A DNA stretch of 64,000 nucleotides from assembly GCF_021172065.1 (NCBI RefSeq), contig NZ_CP087880.1, forward strand, positions 3,944,583 through 4,008,582, read 5' to 3'. The position numbers were made by a program, and so were the translations under genes. Below are positions 8,510 through 17,959 of the stretch, in pieces. This DNA is from Pseudocitrobacter corydidari (GTDB lineage Bacteria > Pseudomonadota > Gammaproteobacteria > Enterobacterales > Enterobacteriaceae). The notes beneath the pieces are model-generated. The model made no database searches and was not told the DNA's origin. It saw only the letters and a program-made list of their open reading frames with translations. Positions within the stretch are counted from its first letter, which is position 1. Each line of letters opens with the position of its first letter.

Positions 8510-9889
8510 TTATTTCCAGTCAGAAAAATGTACGTCGCTCAGATAATCGGTCGCCAGTTTTGTGGCTAAGGAAAAAGAACCCACTAACGGATGCGCCATC
8601 ATGGCGCGAATAGCTAGCGCGCGATCTTTCTTAAAGATGGCTTCTACCGCCAGCCTTTCATACTCTTTCACGCAGGAAATCATATTCTTTTGCGCGTCCG
8701 GAACATGTATCGGCGTAATCGGTTTTAAGCCATCTTTGCTGAGATCGCAACTGATCTCAATCACATCGTCCGGGCGCAGAAAATCGAGCGTTTGGTTGTT
8801 CTGCAAGGAAACCACAATGCGCTTGGTTGTGGTGCTGTTCACCGCTTCCAGAATATCCAGCGCAACGCCTGCGTAACCACCGGTATCCGGTTCTTCAATA
8901 AACTGACGAAGCGTGATTGCCGTGCGAGGATTGAATTTCTCCTGCTGCGATTCACTTTGCATATAGCTATTTTCGCGACGCAGATAATGTTTCATCCAGA
9001 CATCGAAGGCGGCTTCAGGGTGCGCTTTTACATCAATGTGCTGGAGCTCATCACGCATCTCCTTGTTGATTCGCGCAATTTGCTCACCGCGCGTCTCCGG
9101 GGCTTCGAGAATCGCATTTAACGCTTCTTCACGATAGTAGTAGTAATAGAGATATTCGTTCAGCAGTTGCTTATCGCAAAGCTGTACAAGCTCTGGCGAG
9201 AAGTATTGCATGGCGGTTTTGCTATACAGGGCCGGATGAGCCACTAATTTATCAGTAACATCTTCGCCGCGTACCGTGAAATGGGTAAACCACGAAAAAT
9301 GGTTGAGCCCATAGCATTCGACGCTCAGGTCGTCGCTGGCGCAGTTCAGGATCGCGGGTAATTCGCGAATGAGCTCCGACGGTGCGTCGCAAATACCATA
9401 AACCCGGCGCTTAAAACCTGATTTGATAATGGCTTCGGTAACGAGCCCCGAGGGGTTAGTAAAGTTGAACAGAATGGCGTCTTCTGCGGCATGTTTTTCG
9501 ATAAGCTGGCAATAACCCAAAATGGCCGGAATCGAACGCATAGCCATCGCAAAGCCGCCCACCCCGGTGGTTTCCTGCCCAAGAGTGTGGTGGTTAAGCG
9601 CAATGCGTTCGTCACGGACGCGGCTTTCATCACCACCTACACGTAGTGTGGTAATGACGTAATTGGTTTTTTCCAGCGCTGTAACAGGGTCGGTTGTCAG
9701 CGTAAATTTAATATCCGGGCGAATTGTGGTAAAAATGTAGCGCGCGATTTCGCCAAATATTGATAGATTTTTTTCTGAGCTGTCCTGGAAGACAACTTCC
9801 TGTAAATTAATGCGATGGGCGTTATAGGCCAGTGATTTTGCCAGAAACGCAGAGCGAACGCCGCCCCCGCCTAATACGGTTAATTTCAT
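8510..9889 (-). CDS. GH4 6-phospho-glucosidase (NAD+/metal-dependent)
   Basis: GH4 enzymes hydrolyse phosphorylated disaccharides by an NAD+- and Mn2+-dependent redox mechanism. The 459-residue protein has an N-terminal nucleotide-binding loop (VLGGGGVRS), NFTNPSGLV near residues 142-150, and the metal ligands Cys167 (YGICDAP) and His197 (GLNHFSW). Fifteen nt separate it from the PTS permease gene upstream, so the two form an operon that imports and cleaves a phospho-glucoside. The alpha or beta preference cannot be read safely. Relatives are GlvA/AglB-type and CelF-type enzymes. Confidence 0.88.
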   Translation of the reverse strand: MKLTVLGGGGVRSAFLAKSLAYNAHRINLQEVVFQDSSEKNLSIFGEIARYIFTTIRPDIKFTLTTDPVTALEKTNYVITTLRVGGDESRVRDERIALNHHTLGQETTGVGGFAMAMRSIPAILGYCQLIEKHAAEDAILFNFTNPSGLVTEAIIKSGFKRRVYGICDAPSELIRELPAILNCASDDLSVECYGLNHFSWFTHFTVRGEDVTDKLVAHPALYSKTAMQYFSPELVQLCDKQLLNEYLYYYYYREEALNAILEAPETRGEQIARINKEMRDELQHIDVKAHPEAAFDVWMKHYLRRENSYMQSESQQEKFNPRTAITLRQFIEEPDTGGYAGVALDILEAVNSTTTKRIVVSLQNNQTLDFLRPDDVIEISCDLSKDGLKPITPIHVPDAQKNMISCVKEYERLAVEAIFKKDRALAIRAMMAHPLVGSFSLATKLATDYLSDVHFSDWK

Positions 9890-9903
9890 GTTTATTACTC
9901 CCG

Positions 9904-11463
9904 TTAATGAGTGGTCAGCCAGCTATCCACTTTTGAGCGAATTTGCCCGACTTTGACACCATAAATGACCTGAGCTTCATGTTGATTTCTGACGATACCG
10001 TTAGCACCTGTACTTTTTAAAAGGGCATCGTTTACTTTTTCCATATCATGAACCGCTACGCGTAAACGGGTGAAACAGTTATCGACGGAAATAATGTTTT
10101 GCCGTCCGCCGAGCCCGATAATAATATCGTCAGTGATATCCTTTTTTTTATCCGCTTTCTGCCGATAATCTTCTTTGCTGTACAGACGTACGCCTTCGTC
10201 ATCTTCCCGACCGGGTGTTTTAAGATTAAGCTTCACGACCAGCGTACGGAAAATAACGTAGTAAGCGGCAAACTGCCCAATGCCTATAAGCACATAGCCC
10301 GGCCAGCGCGTCAGCGAAGCGGGCAGCGGCAAGTTGTAAATCAGAAATTCGATTAAGCCCGAAGCACCCCACGGTCGGACGGTGAATATATCGCAAAGCG
10401 CCTGCGAGGCAGCCGTCAGGGTTGCATGAATGAACCACAGCAGCGGCGAGATAAACAAAAAGGTAAATTCGATAGGCTCGGTAATACCGGTCAGAATCGA
10501 GGTAATAATCGCGGGAAGCAGAATCGCTTTCGCCAGCGTTTTCTTTTTCGGCGTGGCTGTGTGATAGAACGCCAGCGCCGCGCCGGACAGACCGAACATG
10601 GTGGTCATACCTTGCTGCGCGAATCTGAGCGCCTCGTTCATAACGGGGGTGAGATCAGGGTGGCGCATATAGGCAAGGAAGATAGCCTGCGTACCGGAAA
10701 CGACCTGACCATCCACGCTGATGGTGCCGCCAATTTGTGTCAACTGGAACGGAGACCAGACGAAATGATGCAAACCGGTCGGGATCAGGAATTTTTCAAA
10801 GAAACCATAAACAAAGACGCCGGCGATACCAGCATTCTTCATAAATCCGGTTAACGCTGAAATACCGTGGGTCATGAATGGCCAAATCCAGGTGAACGCC
10901 ATCGCATATAAAATGATGACCGGCGTCATGGCGATAAGCGTCAGTTTTGCGCCGCCATACATGGATAATGCACCCGGTAATTCGATTGCCGAAACTTTAT
11001 TATGTACCCAGGCAATGGTACAACCCAGAATGATGCCCAGGAATACGCCCATGTCGACGACGACAAAACCTAATATCTGCGTCTGGCCGGTTCCATAATA
11101 TTCGCCGTTAATTTTCTCGGCAATACTATTTGTATATTCCAACCATGAATGGTTGGCGCCAAGGAACATAATAAAACACATCACGGAAACCAGTGCGACT
11201 TCCGTTTTTTTATCGCGGGCTAAACCATAGCTTATTCCCACGCAAAACAAGAGGCCGAGATTACCAAACAGCGGCCAAAAGGTATCGCCGAGGAGTTGAC
11301 CCAGTTGATGAAGGAAACCCGTTTCCGAAACAATGGTTGGGTTAGTAAGGACAGAGCTTAGGGCAAGGATTAAGCCGATGACAGGCAAAAACAATACTGC
11401 GCCAATCATCGCTCTGGAGAATTTTTGCATATTCTCCAGAATACGTTGACGTATTGCAGACAT
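9904..11463 (-). CDS. PTS permease EIICB, alpha-glucoside type
   Basis: This phosphotransferase permease imports and phosphorylates a glucoside. The 519-residue chain has an EIIC domain with about ten membrane segments (residues 15-410, including GITEPIEFTFLF) and a C-terminal EIIB domain with phospho-Cys463 (SVDNCFTRLRV). No EIIA domain is present, so it probably borrows EIIA-Glc (Crr), as MalX/GlvC-type permeases do. ATG at 11463 follows AAGGA. It is the first gene of the operon with the GH4 enzyme. Confidence 0.9.
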   Translation of the reverse strand: MSAIRQRILENMQKFSRAMIGAVLFLPVIGLILALSSVLTNPTIVSETGFLHQLGQLLGDTFWPLFGNLGLLFCVGISYGLARDKKTEVALVSVMCFIMFLGANHSWLEYTNSIAEKINGEYYGTGQTQILGFVVVDMGVFLGIILGCTIAWVHNKVSAIELPGALSMYGGAKLTLIAMTPVIILYAMAFTWIWPFMTHGISALTGFMKNAGIAGVFVYGFFEKFLIPTGLHHFVWSPFQLTQIGGTISVDGQVVSGTQAIFLAYMRHPDLTPVMNEALRFAQQGMTTMFGLSGAALAFYHTATPKKKTLAKAILLPAIITSILTGITEPIEFTFLFISPLLWFIHATLTAASQALCDIFTVRPWGASGLIEFLIYNLPLPASLTRWPGYVLIGIGQFAAYYVIFRTLVVKLNLKTPGREDDEGVRLYSKEDYRQKADKKKDITDDIIIGLGGRQNIISVDNCFTRLRVAVHDMEKVNDALLKSTGANGIVRNQHEAQVIYGVKVGQIRSKVDSWLTTH

Positions 11464-11560
11464 AATTATTCCTTGAAATTATGATTATTAATAAGGGTAA
11501 TCGGTTTTTATTATTAAAATAGCTTCCAGCAAAAAAGTTATATCAAGCTTAATATTTAAA

Positions 11561-11615
11561 TGAAACCTGTTGCGGGAAATAGGTACAAAGCACCACAAAA
11601 TGCACACAGGTTTCA
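11561..11615. promoter_or_regulatory. Candidate operator pair upstream of the PTS operon
   Basis: Perfect 10-bp inverted repeat TGAAACCTGT (11561-11570) and ACAGGTTTCA (11606-11615), centres 45 bp apart, about 100-150 bp upstream of the EIICB start. The position suits a looped or paired operator for the RpiR-type regulator; binding is inferred. Confidence 0.5.
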
Positions 11616-11622
11616 TTAAGAG

Positions 11623-11650
11623 AAAAGCCCCGAACGAGGATGCTCGGGGC
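11623..11650 (-). terminator. Rho-independent terminator of yicH
   Basis: On the minus strand GCCCCGA/TCGGGGC with a 10-nt loop, followed by TTTTCTCTT. It lies 6 nt after the yicH stop codon. Confidence 0.85.
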
Positions 11651-11656
11651 GTTATG

Positions 11657-13336
11657 TTACCGGGCGATCTCCCCACCCCGCATCGTCTGCGTCACCTGCT
11701 CCTTCGCCATATTCACCGCGCTCAATTGCCCGTTTACCGTTGGTTTGAGCGGCGCGTCGGCCTGCACTGCACCTGTGGCGGTGAGCTGAAGGTTACCGTC
11801 GCCGCTGATGGGCAGCGCTGGCCATCCCCAGGCTTGTAGCGTATTAAGCGGCACGCCGCGCGCGTCGAGGCTGACGTTCACCTGCCGTTGCGGCAACTGA
11901 GAAACCGTGGCGGTGGCTTTGAGCATGCCTTTCTCGGTATACGCCGCAATTTCGCTGATATTGACCGTCGAGGCGTTTGCCGACAGCGCCAGGCTCGGTC
12001 TGTTGACGTCCACGCGATTAAACGTCGCCGCAGCGGCGTTGAGTTGCGCATTTCCGCCCCATACGCCCCACAGGCGATTCTTCACCAGTTGCAGGTTGGT
12101 GGCACTGCCTTCCAGCGCCGTGATCTGCCACGGGAAAACCGGGTCGATATCGATAACCAGATTGCGGCTGGCGGTAAATTTCTTCAGGGTCACGCTATTG
12201 AGCCACTCCGGCAACGCGTCCATCCATAACTGTTTCCAGTTATTCGGCAACGTGTACTCCAGGCCGACAATCGACGCATCATCCAGCGTCAGCGCCTGCC
12301 CGTTGCGCAACCAGAAACCGGACGTTCGCACGGTGCTGCCCTCCCAGCGGGTGGTGAACTGACGCAGGGCGATGCCCTGGTCTGAAAGCTCCCCGTTGAA
12401 AATAGGATCCAGCAGATGCAACGAGCCATAGATAAACTCGCTGGCGTTAAGGGTGATTCTGCCGTCGGTACTCTGCCAGCCGCCCTGACTTAGGGTCAGG
12501 TTGCGCACGTTCATATCAAGGTCGGTCACCGCCCAGTCCGGCCCCTGTAAACGGGCATCCACGACCTCAAGGCGGCCAATTTGCAGCGACGGAACGGTGC
12601 TGAGCGGGGCGAAGAAATCGATCAGCGTTTTGTCGCTTTGCAGACGAATATCGTTCAGGCGCAGATTATCCACCACCCAACTTCCATCCGCGTTGCGGCG
12701 GGCATTGCCGGCCAGCGAGCCGCGCGCGACCTCCGCGCCAAGGCTGGTGAGCGTCACAATACCGTTATCAATATCCCCTTCAATAACCGCGTTGCTGGTG
12801 GGTACGCCATTGAGCGTCAGGGAACCTGCATTCACCTGCAGATGTGTTTTCTTGCCCAGCACGTTGCCCGCTTCCGGCGTCCACGGCGCAATGCTGCCGT
12901 TAACCCGTTGCGCACTCAGTTCCCAGCCGGTTTCCGGGCTATTGAAGGCCATATTGTTGAGCTGCAGGCGATCGGCGGCGAAGGGAAGCGGCGCGTTAGA
13001 TGGCGAGAGATTTAACGTGCCGTCTTGCAGCAGGATGGTGTCAACGTGTAGCGGATCGGTCACCTGGCGGGTGCTCAGGCCGATATCGACAGCTTTAGCG
13101 ACCAGCGTCGCGGGTTTGCCATCCCGCCCGAAGGTCACATTCCTGAACAAGATATGGGAAGGCGATGAGAAACGGTGATCCATCGCATCGAACGTCACCT
13201 GGTAATCGGTGTTCTCAGTAAGCCACTGACTGACTTCGCGCGCCCCCCAGCGGGTTTGCAGCAGGAAGTAGAAGGCGAGAATAACCAGCAGCAGTGCAAC
13301 GAGGAGCCAAAGAATCAGCTTTCCAATAAATTTCAT
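11657..13336 (-). CDS. yicH: AsmA-like inner-membrane protein YicH
   Basis: This AsmA-family protein has one N-terminal membrane anchor (about residues 3-25, KLILWLLVALLLVILAFYFL) and a long periplasmic beta-rich body. The family is thought to bridge the periplasm and move phospholipids to the outer membrane; the specific role of YicH is not settled. The start MKFIGKL at 13336 matches the E. coli protein as I remember it and gives 559 residues; an upstream in-frame ATG at 13360 is less likely. It forms a tandem with xanP, with a REP element between. Confidence 0.92.
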   Translation of the reverse strand: MKFIGKLILWLLVALLLVILAFYFLLQTRWGAREVSQWLTENTDYQVTFDAMDHRFSSPSHILFRNVTFGRDGKPATLVAKAVDIGLSTRQVTDPLHVDTILLQDGTLNLSPSNAPLPFAADRLQLNNMAFNSPETGWELSAQRVNGSIAPWTPEAGNVLGKKTHLQVNAGSLTLNGVPTSNAVIEGDIDNGIVTLTSLGAEVARGSLAGNARRNADGSWVVDNLRLNDIRLQSDKTLIDFFAPLSTVPSLQIGRLEVVDARLQGPDWAVTDLDMNVRNLTLSQGGWQSTDGRITLNASEFIYGSLHLLDPIFNGELSDQGIALRQFTTRWEGSTVRTSGFWLRNGQALTLDDASIVGLEYTLPNNWKQLWMDALPEWLNSVTLKKFTASRNLVIDIDPVFPWQITALEGSATNLQLVKNRLWGVWGGNAQLNAAAATFNRVDVNRPSLALSANASTVNISEIAAYTEKGMLKATATVSQLPQRQVNVSLDARGVPLNTLQAWGWPALPISGDGNLQLTATGAVQADAPLKPTVNGQLSAVNMAKEQVTQTMRGGEIAR

Positions 13337-13438
13337 GATCTTCCATCCTGAGAAGGGCACATAAGGCAGTTATGCACGAATTATGCGCAATGCTCAAGGT
13401 AAGAACGGTGAAATTCGGTGTCAGCGTAGGGGGATAGC

Positions 13439-13464
13439 GCCGGATGACACAATCGCCATCCGGC
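13439..13464. repeat. REP element between xanP and yicH
   Basis: GCCGGATG ... CATCCGGC imperfect palindrome, the core of enterobacterial REP (PU) sequences. Confidence 0.85.
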
Positions 13465-13472
13465 AAAGCGGA

Positions 13473-14864
13473 TTACTCTTTTTCTGGTGGGAAAACCAGA
13501 TTCAGCACAATCGCGGTGATACCGCCTGCGGCGATACCGGAGGAGAGCAGGTTTTTCAGCCAGTCTGGTGCGAACTGCAGGATCTGCGGTTGCTGGGAAA
13601 CGCCCAGGCCGATGGCCAGTGAAAGGGCAATAATCAGGATTGCGCGGCGGTTCAGCGGTTCGCGGGAGACAATACGCACGCCGGACGCGGCGATAGTGCC
13701 GAACATCACCAGCGTTGCGCCGCCCAGAACCGGCTCAGGGATGTGCTGCACAAAACCGCTTACCGCCGGGAACAGACCAAGGACAATCAGCATCAACGCC
13801 ACCACGAAACCGACGTAACGGCTGGCGACGCCGGTCAGCTGAATCACGCCATTGTTCTGGCCGAAGCAGGAGTTCGGGAAGGTGTTGAATACCGCAGAGA
13901 CAAACGAGTTCAGGCCGTTGGCCAGCACGCCGCCCTTCAGGCGCTTCATGTATACCGGGCCGGAGACCGGTTGCTCAGAGACGTCAGATGTCGCCGTGAT
14001 ATCACCAATCGTTTCCAGTGAGGTGATCATAAACACCAGCATCAGCGGCAGCAGCAGGTTCCAGTCGATGCCCAGACCATAGTATAGCGGGGTTGGGATC
14101 ATCAGCAGGTCGGTGTTGGTCGGCGCGGTGTTTTCCGGGAGCATGCCCAGGAACCAGGCCATCAGATATCCCGCCGCCATGGCAATCACCAGCGACGCAA
14201 TGCGAAGGTACGGATTACGCTGGCGGTTAAGCAGGATAATCAGCACCAGCACGATACCCGCCAGCAGCAGATTTTTCGGCGCGCCAAAGGTGTTGTTACT
14301 CATTGCCGCATAACCGCCGCCAATGGATGTCAGGCCAACCTGAATCAGCGACAGGCCGATAATCATCACCACCACGCCGGAAACCAGCGGCGTGATAATA
14401 CGTCGCGCCAGGTGCAGCACGCGTGACAACACCATCTCGGTGCAGCTCGCCAGCATCAGCGTACCAAACAGCGCCGCCATCATGGTCGGCACATCGGCAC
14501 CGCCGGTTTTCAGTGCGGTACCGCCCATAATCAGCGGCGCAACGAAGTTGAAGCTGGTGCCCTGAATCGACAGCAGACCAGAACCCACCGGGCCCCAGGC
14601 TTTAATCTGGATGATGGACGCCACACCGGAAGCGAACAGCGACATGCTGATGATGTGCTGAGTATCGGCCGCCGGCAGCCCCAGCGCCTGACAAATCAGC
14701 AGGGCTGGCGTGATCACCGCGACAAACATCGCCAGCAGGTGTTGCAGTGCGGCAAAAAGGGTTTGTGGCAGCGGCGGGCGGTCTTCTAAGCGGTAAATCA
14801 ATTCGCTGTTTTGAGTGTGCGCAACCGGTTGCGCATTTTCTGACTCAAGGGTGTTGGCGGACAT
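13473..14864 (-). CDS. xanP: Xanthine:H+ symporter XanP
   Basis: This NAT/NCS2-family purine permease imports xanthine with protons. It has 463 residues, about 14 membrane segments and the NAT signature region SCFGQNNGVIQLTGVASRYVG (residues 320-340); QGTSFNFVAP lies in the transport core. It is divergent from gltS across 272 bp, in which no further gene is seen. Formerly yicE. Confidence 0.97.
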   Translation of the reverse strand: MSANTLESENAQPVAHTQNSELIYRLEDRPPLPQTLFAALQHLLAMFVAVITPALLICQALGLPAADTQHIISMSLFASGVASIIQIKAWGPVGSGLLSIQGTSFNFVAPLIMGGTALKTGGADVPTMMAALFGTLMLASCTEMVLSRVLHLARRIITPLVSGVVVMIIGLSLIQVGLTSIGGGYAAMSNNTFGAPKNLLLAGIVLVLIILLNRQRNPYLRIASLVIAMAAGYLMAWFLGMLPENTAPTNTDLLMIPTPLYYGLGIDWNLLLPLMLVFMITSLETIGDITATSDVSEQPVSGPVYMKRLKGGVLANGLNSFVSAVFNTFPNSCFGQNNGVIQLTGVASRYVGFVVALMLIVLGLFPAVSGFVQHIPEPVLGGATLVMFGTIAASGVRIVSREPLNRRAILIIALSLAIGLGVSQQPQILQFAPDWLKNLLSSGIAAGGITAIVLNLVFPPEKE

Positions 14865-15136
14865 CAGGGACGATCTCGTGGTGGAAAAGTGGCGATTTTA
14901 TCGGACTGGCGAGTAAAAGCAAACGGTTGCTTTGTGATGGCGTTAAAAAATTACCGGACCTTATTTTTTATCAATTATTCATTGCATAAATGGTTTATCA
15001 GCGTGATTAACCTTTTTCTGTCATTTTTGCGCATTTATTGATTACAATCTGCTCCCTGATCTTACGATGAGATCTCAACGACACAGGAAATACGTCGCGT
15101 ATGAATGAATCATGCGTCTGGTAAGGAGCTTTAAAT

Positions 15137-16339
15137 ATGTTTCATCTCGATACGTTATCTACGCTGGTCGCGGCGACAATGGTGCTGCTGTTAGGGCGCA
15201 AACTGGTTCACTCCGTTCCCTTCTTTAAAAAATACACTATTCCTGAACCGGTCGCCGGTGGGCTGCTGGTGGCGCTGGCGTTGCTGGTGCTGAAAAAAAG
15301 CATGGGCTGGGAAATCGACTTCGATATGAGTCTGAAAGATCCGCTGATGCTGGCCTTCTTCGCCACGATTGGCCTGAACGCCAATCTCGCCAGCCTTCGT
15401 GCGGGCGGTAAAGTATTAGGCACCTTTCTGATTGTGGTGGTGGGGCTGCTGCTGATGCAGAACGCCATCGGTATTGGCATGGCGAAAATGCTGGGGCTGG
15501 ACCCGTTGATGGGCCTGCTGGCAGGCTCGATTACGCTCTCTGGCGGCCATGGTACCGGGGCGGCGTGGGGCAAACTGTTTACCGAACGCTACGGTTTTAC
15601 CAGCGCAACGGAAGTCGCGATGGCTTGCGCAACGTTTGGCCTGGTGCTGGGCGGGCTGATTGGCGGGCCAGTGGCGCGTTATCTGGTTAAACACTCTTCC
15701 TCGCCGGACGGTACGCCGGAGGATCAGGAAGTGCCGACGGCGTTTGAAAAGCCGGACGTTGGGCGCGTTATCACCTCGCTGGTGTTGATTGAAAGCATCG
15801 CACTGATTGCGATTTGTCTGACGGTCGGGCGAGTGGTTGCGCAACTGCTGACCGGCACCATGTTTGAATTGCCAACCTTTGTATGCGTGCTGTTTATTGG
15901 CGTAATCCTGAGTAATGGCCTGGCGCTGGTGGGCTTTTATCGCGTCTTTGAACGCGCGGTGTCGGTGCTTGGCAACGTTAGCCTGTCGTTATTCCTGGCG
16001 ATGGCCTTGATGAGCCTGAAACTGTGGGAGCTGGCGTCTTTGGCGCTACCGATGCTGGCGATTCTGGGCGTGCAGACGCTGGCGATGGCGCTGTACGCCA
16101 TTTTCGTCACCTACCGGATGATGGGCAAAAACTACGACGCGGCGGTGCTGGCGGCGGGTCACTGCGGCTTTGGCCTGGGTGCGACGCCAACGGCGATTGC
16201 CAATATGCAGGCGATTACCGAACGTTTCGGCCCGTCGCATACGGCGTTTCTGGTGGTGCCGATGGTGGGGGCGTTCTTCCTCGATATCGTCAATGCGCTG
16301 GTGATTAAGCTCTATTTGATGTTGCCGATGTTTGGCTGA
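15137..16339 (+). CDS. gltS: Sodium/glutamate symporter GltS
   Basis: GltS is an inner-membrane Na+-dependent glutamate carrier of the ESS family. The 400-residue protein has two inverted halves with re-entrant loops (SGGHGTGAAWG and CGFGLGATPTAIANM). ATG at 15137 follows AAGGAG. In E. coli it adjoins recG; here glpK follows instead, beyond a 30-bp inverted repeat. Confidence 0.97.
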   Translation: MFHLDTLSTLVAATMVLLLGRKLVHSVPFFKKYTIPEPVAGGLLVALALLVLKKSMGWEIDFDMSLKDPLMLAFFATIGLNANLASLRAGGKVLGTFLIVVVGLLLMQNAIGIGMAKMLGLDPLMGLLAGSITLSGGHGTGAAWGKLFTERYGFTSATEVAMACATFGLVLGGLIGGPVARYLVKHSSSPDGTPEDQEVPTAFEKPDVGRVITSLVLIESIALIAICLTVGRVVAQLLTGTMFELPTFVCVLFIGVILSNGLALVGFYRVFERAVSVLGNVSLSLFLAMALMSLKLWELASLALPMLAILGVQTLAMALYAIFVTYRMMGKNYDAAVLAAGHCGFGLGATPTAIANMQAITERFGPSHTAFLVVPMVGAFFLDIVNALVIKLYLMLPMFG

Positions 16340-16346
16340 GAAATGT

Positions 16347-16421
16347 GGCGGGGGCGCTTCGCTTGCCCGCCCTACAAAGAATTGCGATCAATGTAGGGCG
16401 GGCAAGCGAAGCGCCCCCGCC
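16347..16421. repeat. Perfect 30-bp inverted repeat at the gltS/glpK junction
   Basis: Left arm 16347-16376 begins GGCGGGGGCGCTTCGCTTGC; right arm 16392-16421 is its exact reverse complement; the 15-nt loop spans 16377-16391. A TTTTTT run lies a few bases after the right arm. It resembles a REP-like interspersed repeat and should also terminate transcription from both convergent genes. Confidence 0.9.
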
Positions 16422-16429
16422 AAAGTTTT

Positions 16430-17938
16430 TTACTCTCCGTGATCTTCCCACGCCAGCGCGCGTTTCACCGCTTTTTTCCAGCCGCTGTAACGATAATTAC
16501 GCTCGGTCGTTTCGATTCCCGGGCGGAATTCACGCTCAATCACCGCTTTCTCCTGCAATTCATCCAGATTTTGCCAGAAGCCTACCGCCAGGCCCGCGAG
16601 ATACGCAGCACCTAACGCAGTGACTTCACGCACTTCCGGGCGCTCTACGCGGGTACCCAGAATGTCTGACTGGAACTGCATCAGGAAATTATTGGCAACC
16701 GCGCCGCCGTCTACGCGCAGGGCGTGCAGACGAATGCCGGAGTCAGCCTGCATCGCTTCCAGCACGTCGCGCGTTTGATAAGCAATGGATTCCAGCGTGG
16801 CGCGAATAATGTGGTTCGAGTTGACGCCGCGCGTCAGGCCGAAAATCGCGCCGCGCGCATACGGGTCCCAGTATGGCGCGCCGAGGCCAGTAAACGCCGG
16901 AACCACATACACCCCGTTGGTATCTTTCACTTTGGTGGCGAAATATTCGGAGTCGAATGCGTCGCTGATGAGTTTCATTTCATCGCGCAGCCACTGAATA
17001 GAGGCGCCAGCCATAAACACCGCGCCTTCCAGCGCATAGTTCACTTCGCCGCGCGGGCCGCAGGCGATGGTGGTCAGCAGTCCATGCTCAGACTTCACCG
17101 CTTTTTCGCCGGTGTTCATCAGCATAAAGCAGCCGGTACCATAGGTATTTTTCGCCATTCCTTCCTTCACGCATAGCTGGCCGAACAGCGCCGCCTGCTG
17201 ATCGCCGGCGATCCCGGCGATCGGAATACGCGTGCCGCCTTTCCCGCCGATGTTGGTCTGACCATACACCTCAGAGGATTTGCGTACTTCTGGCAGCATG
17301 GCGCGCGGGATGTCGAGCGCTTCGAGCATTTTGTCATCCCAGTCCAGCTCGTTGATGTTGAACAGCATGGTACGTGAGGCGTTGGTGTAGTCGGTGACGT
17401 GCACGCGCCCCTGGGTCATTTTCCAGATAAGCCAGGTGTCGACGGTACCGAACAGCAGTTCGCCGCGCTTCGCGCGTTCGCGGGAGCCCTCAACGTGGTC
17501 GAGGATCCATTTCACTTTGGTGCCGGAGAAGTAAGGGTCTACCACCAGACCGGTGGCTTTGCGCACGTACTCTTCCATGCCGTCGCGTTTCAACTGCTCG
17601 CAGATGTCGGCGGTACGGCGGCACTGCCAGACAATCGCGTTATAAATCGGTTTCCCGGTTTCGCGTTCCCACACCACGGTGGTTTCGCGCTGGTTGGTGA
17701 TACCAATTGCGGCAATCTGATCGGAATTGATATCGGCTTTTGCCAGCACTTCGACCAGCGTGGAGCTCTGGGTCGCCCAGATTTCCATCGGATCGTGCTC
17801 AACCCAGCCTGGCTTAGGATAAATTTGTTCAAACTCGCGCTGTGAAACACTGATGATATTGGCGTCGTGATCCATCACAACGGCGCGGGAACTGGTGGTG
17901 CCCTGGTCGAGCGCAACGATATATTTTTTGTCAGTCAT
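16430..17938 (-). CDS. glpK: Glycerol kinase
   Basis: GlpK phosphorylates glycerol to sn-glycerol 3-phosphate, trapping it after entry through GlpF; EIIA-Glc and fructose 1,6-bisphosphate inhibit it. The 502-residue FGGY kinase shows the N-terminal phosphate loop DQGTTSSRA, YNAIVWQCRRT, the central VTDYTNASRTMLFNI, and the C-terminal signature GLGAPYWDPYARGAIFGL. It is 21 nt downstream of glpF. In E. coli glpX follows in the same operon; here the gene after it is gltS, convergent. Confidence 0.98.
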   Translation of the reverse strand: MTDKKYIVALDQGTTSSRAVVMDHDANIISVSQREFEQIYPKPGWVEHDPMEIWATQSSTLVEVLAKADINSDQIAAIGITNQRETTVVWERETGKPIYNAIVWQCRRTADICEQLKRDGMEEYVRKATGLVVDPYFSGTKVKWILDHVEGSRERAKRGELLFGTVDTWLIWKMTQGRVHVTDYTNASRTMLFNINELDWDDKMLEALDIPRAMLPEVRKSSEVYGQTNIGGKGGTRIPIAGIAGDQQAALFGQLCVKEGMAKNTYGTGCFMLMNTGEKAVKSEHGLLTTIACGPRGEVNYALEGAVFMAGASIQWLRDEMKLISDAFDSEYFATKVKDTNGVYVVPAFTGLGAPYWDPYARGAIFGLTRGVNSNHIIRATLESIAYQTRDVLEAMQADSGIRLHALRVDGGAVANNFLMQFQSDILGTRVERPEVREVTALGAAYLAGLAVGFWQNLDELQEKAVIEREFRPGIETTERNYRYSGWKKAVKRALAWEDHGE

Positions 17939-17959
17939 AATGCGTGTTCCATAGTCAGA

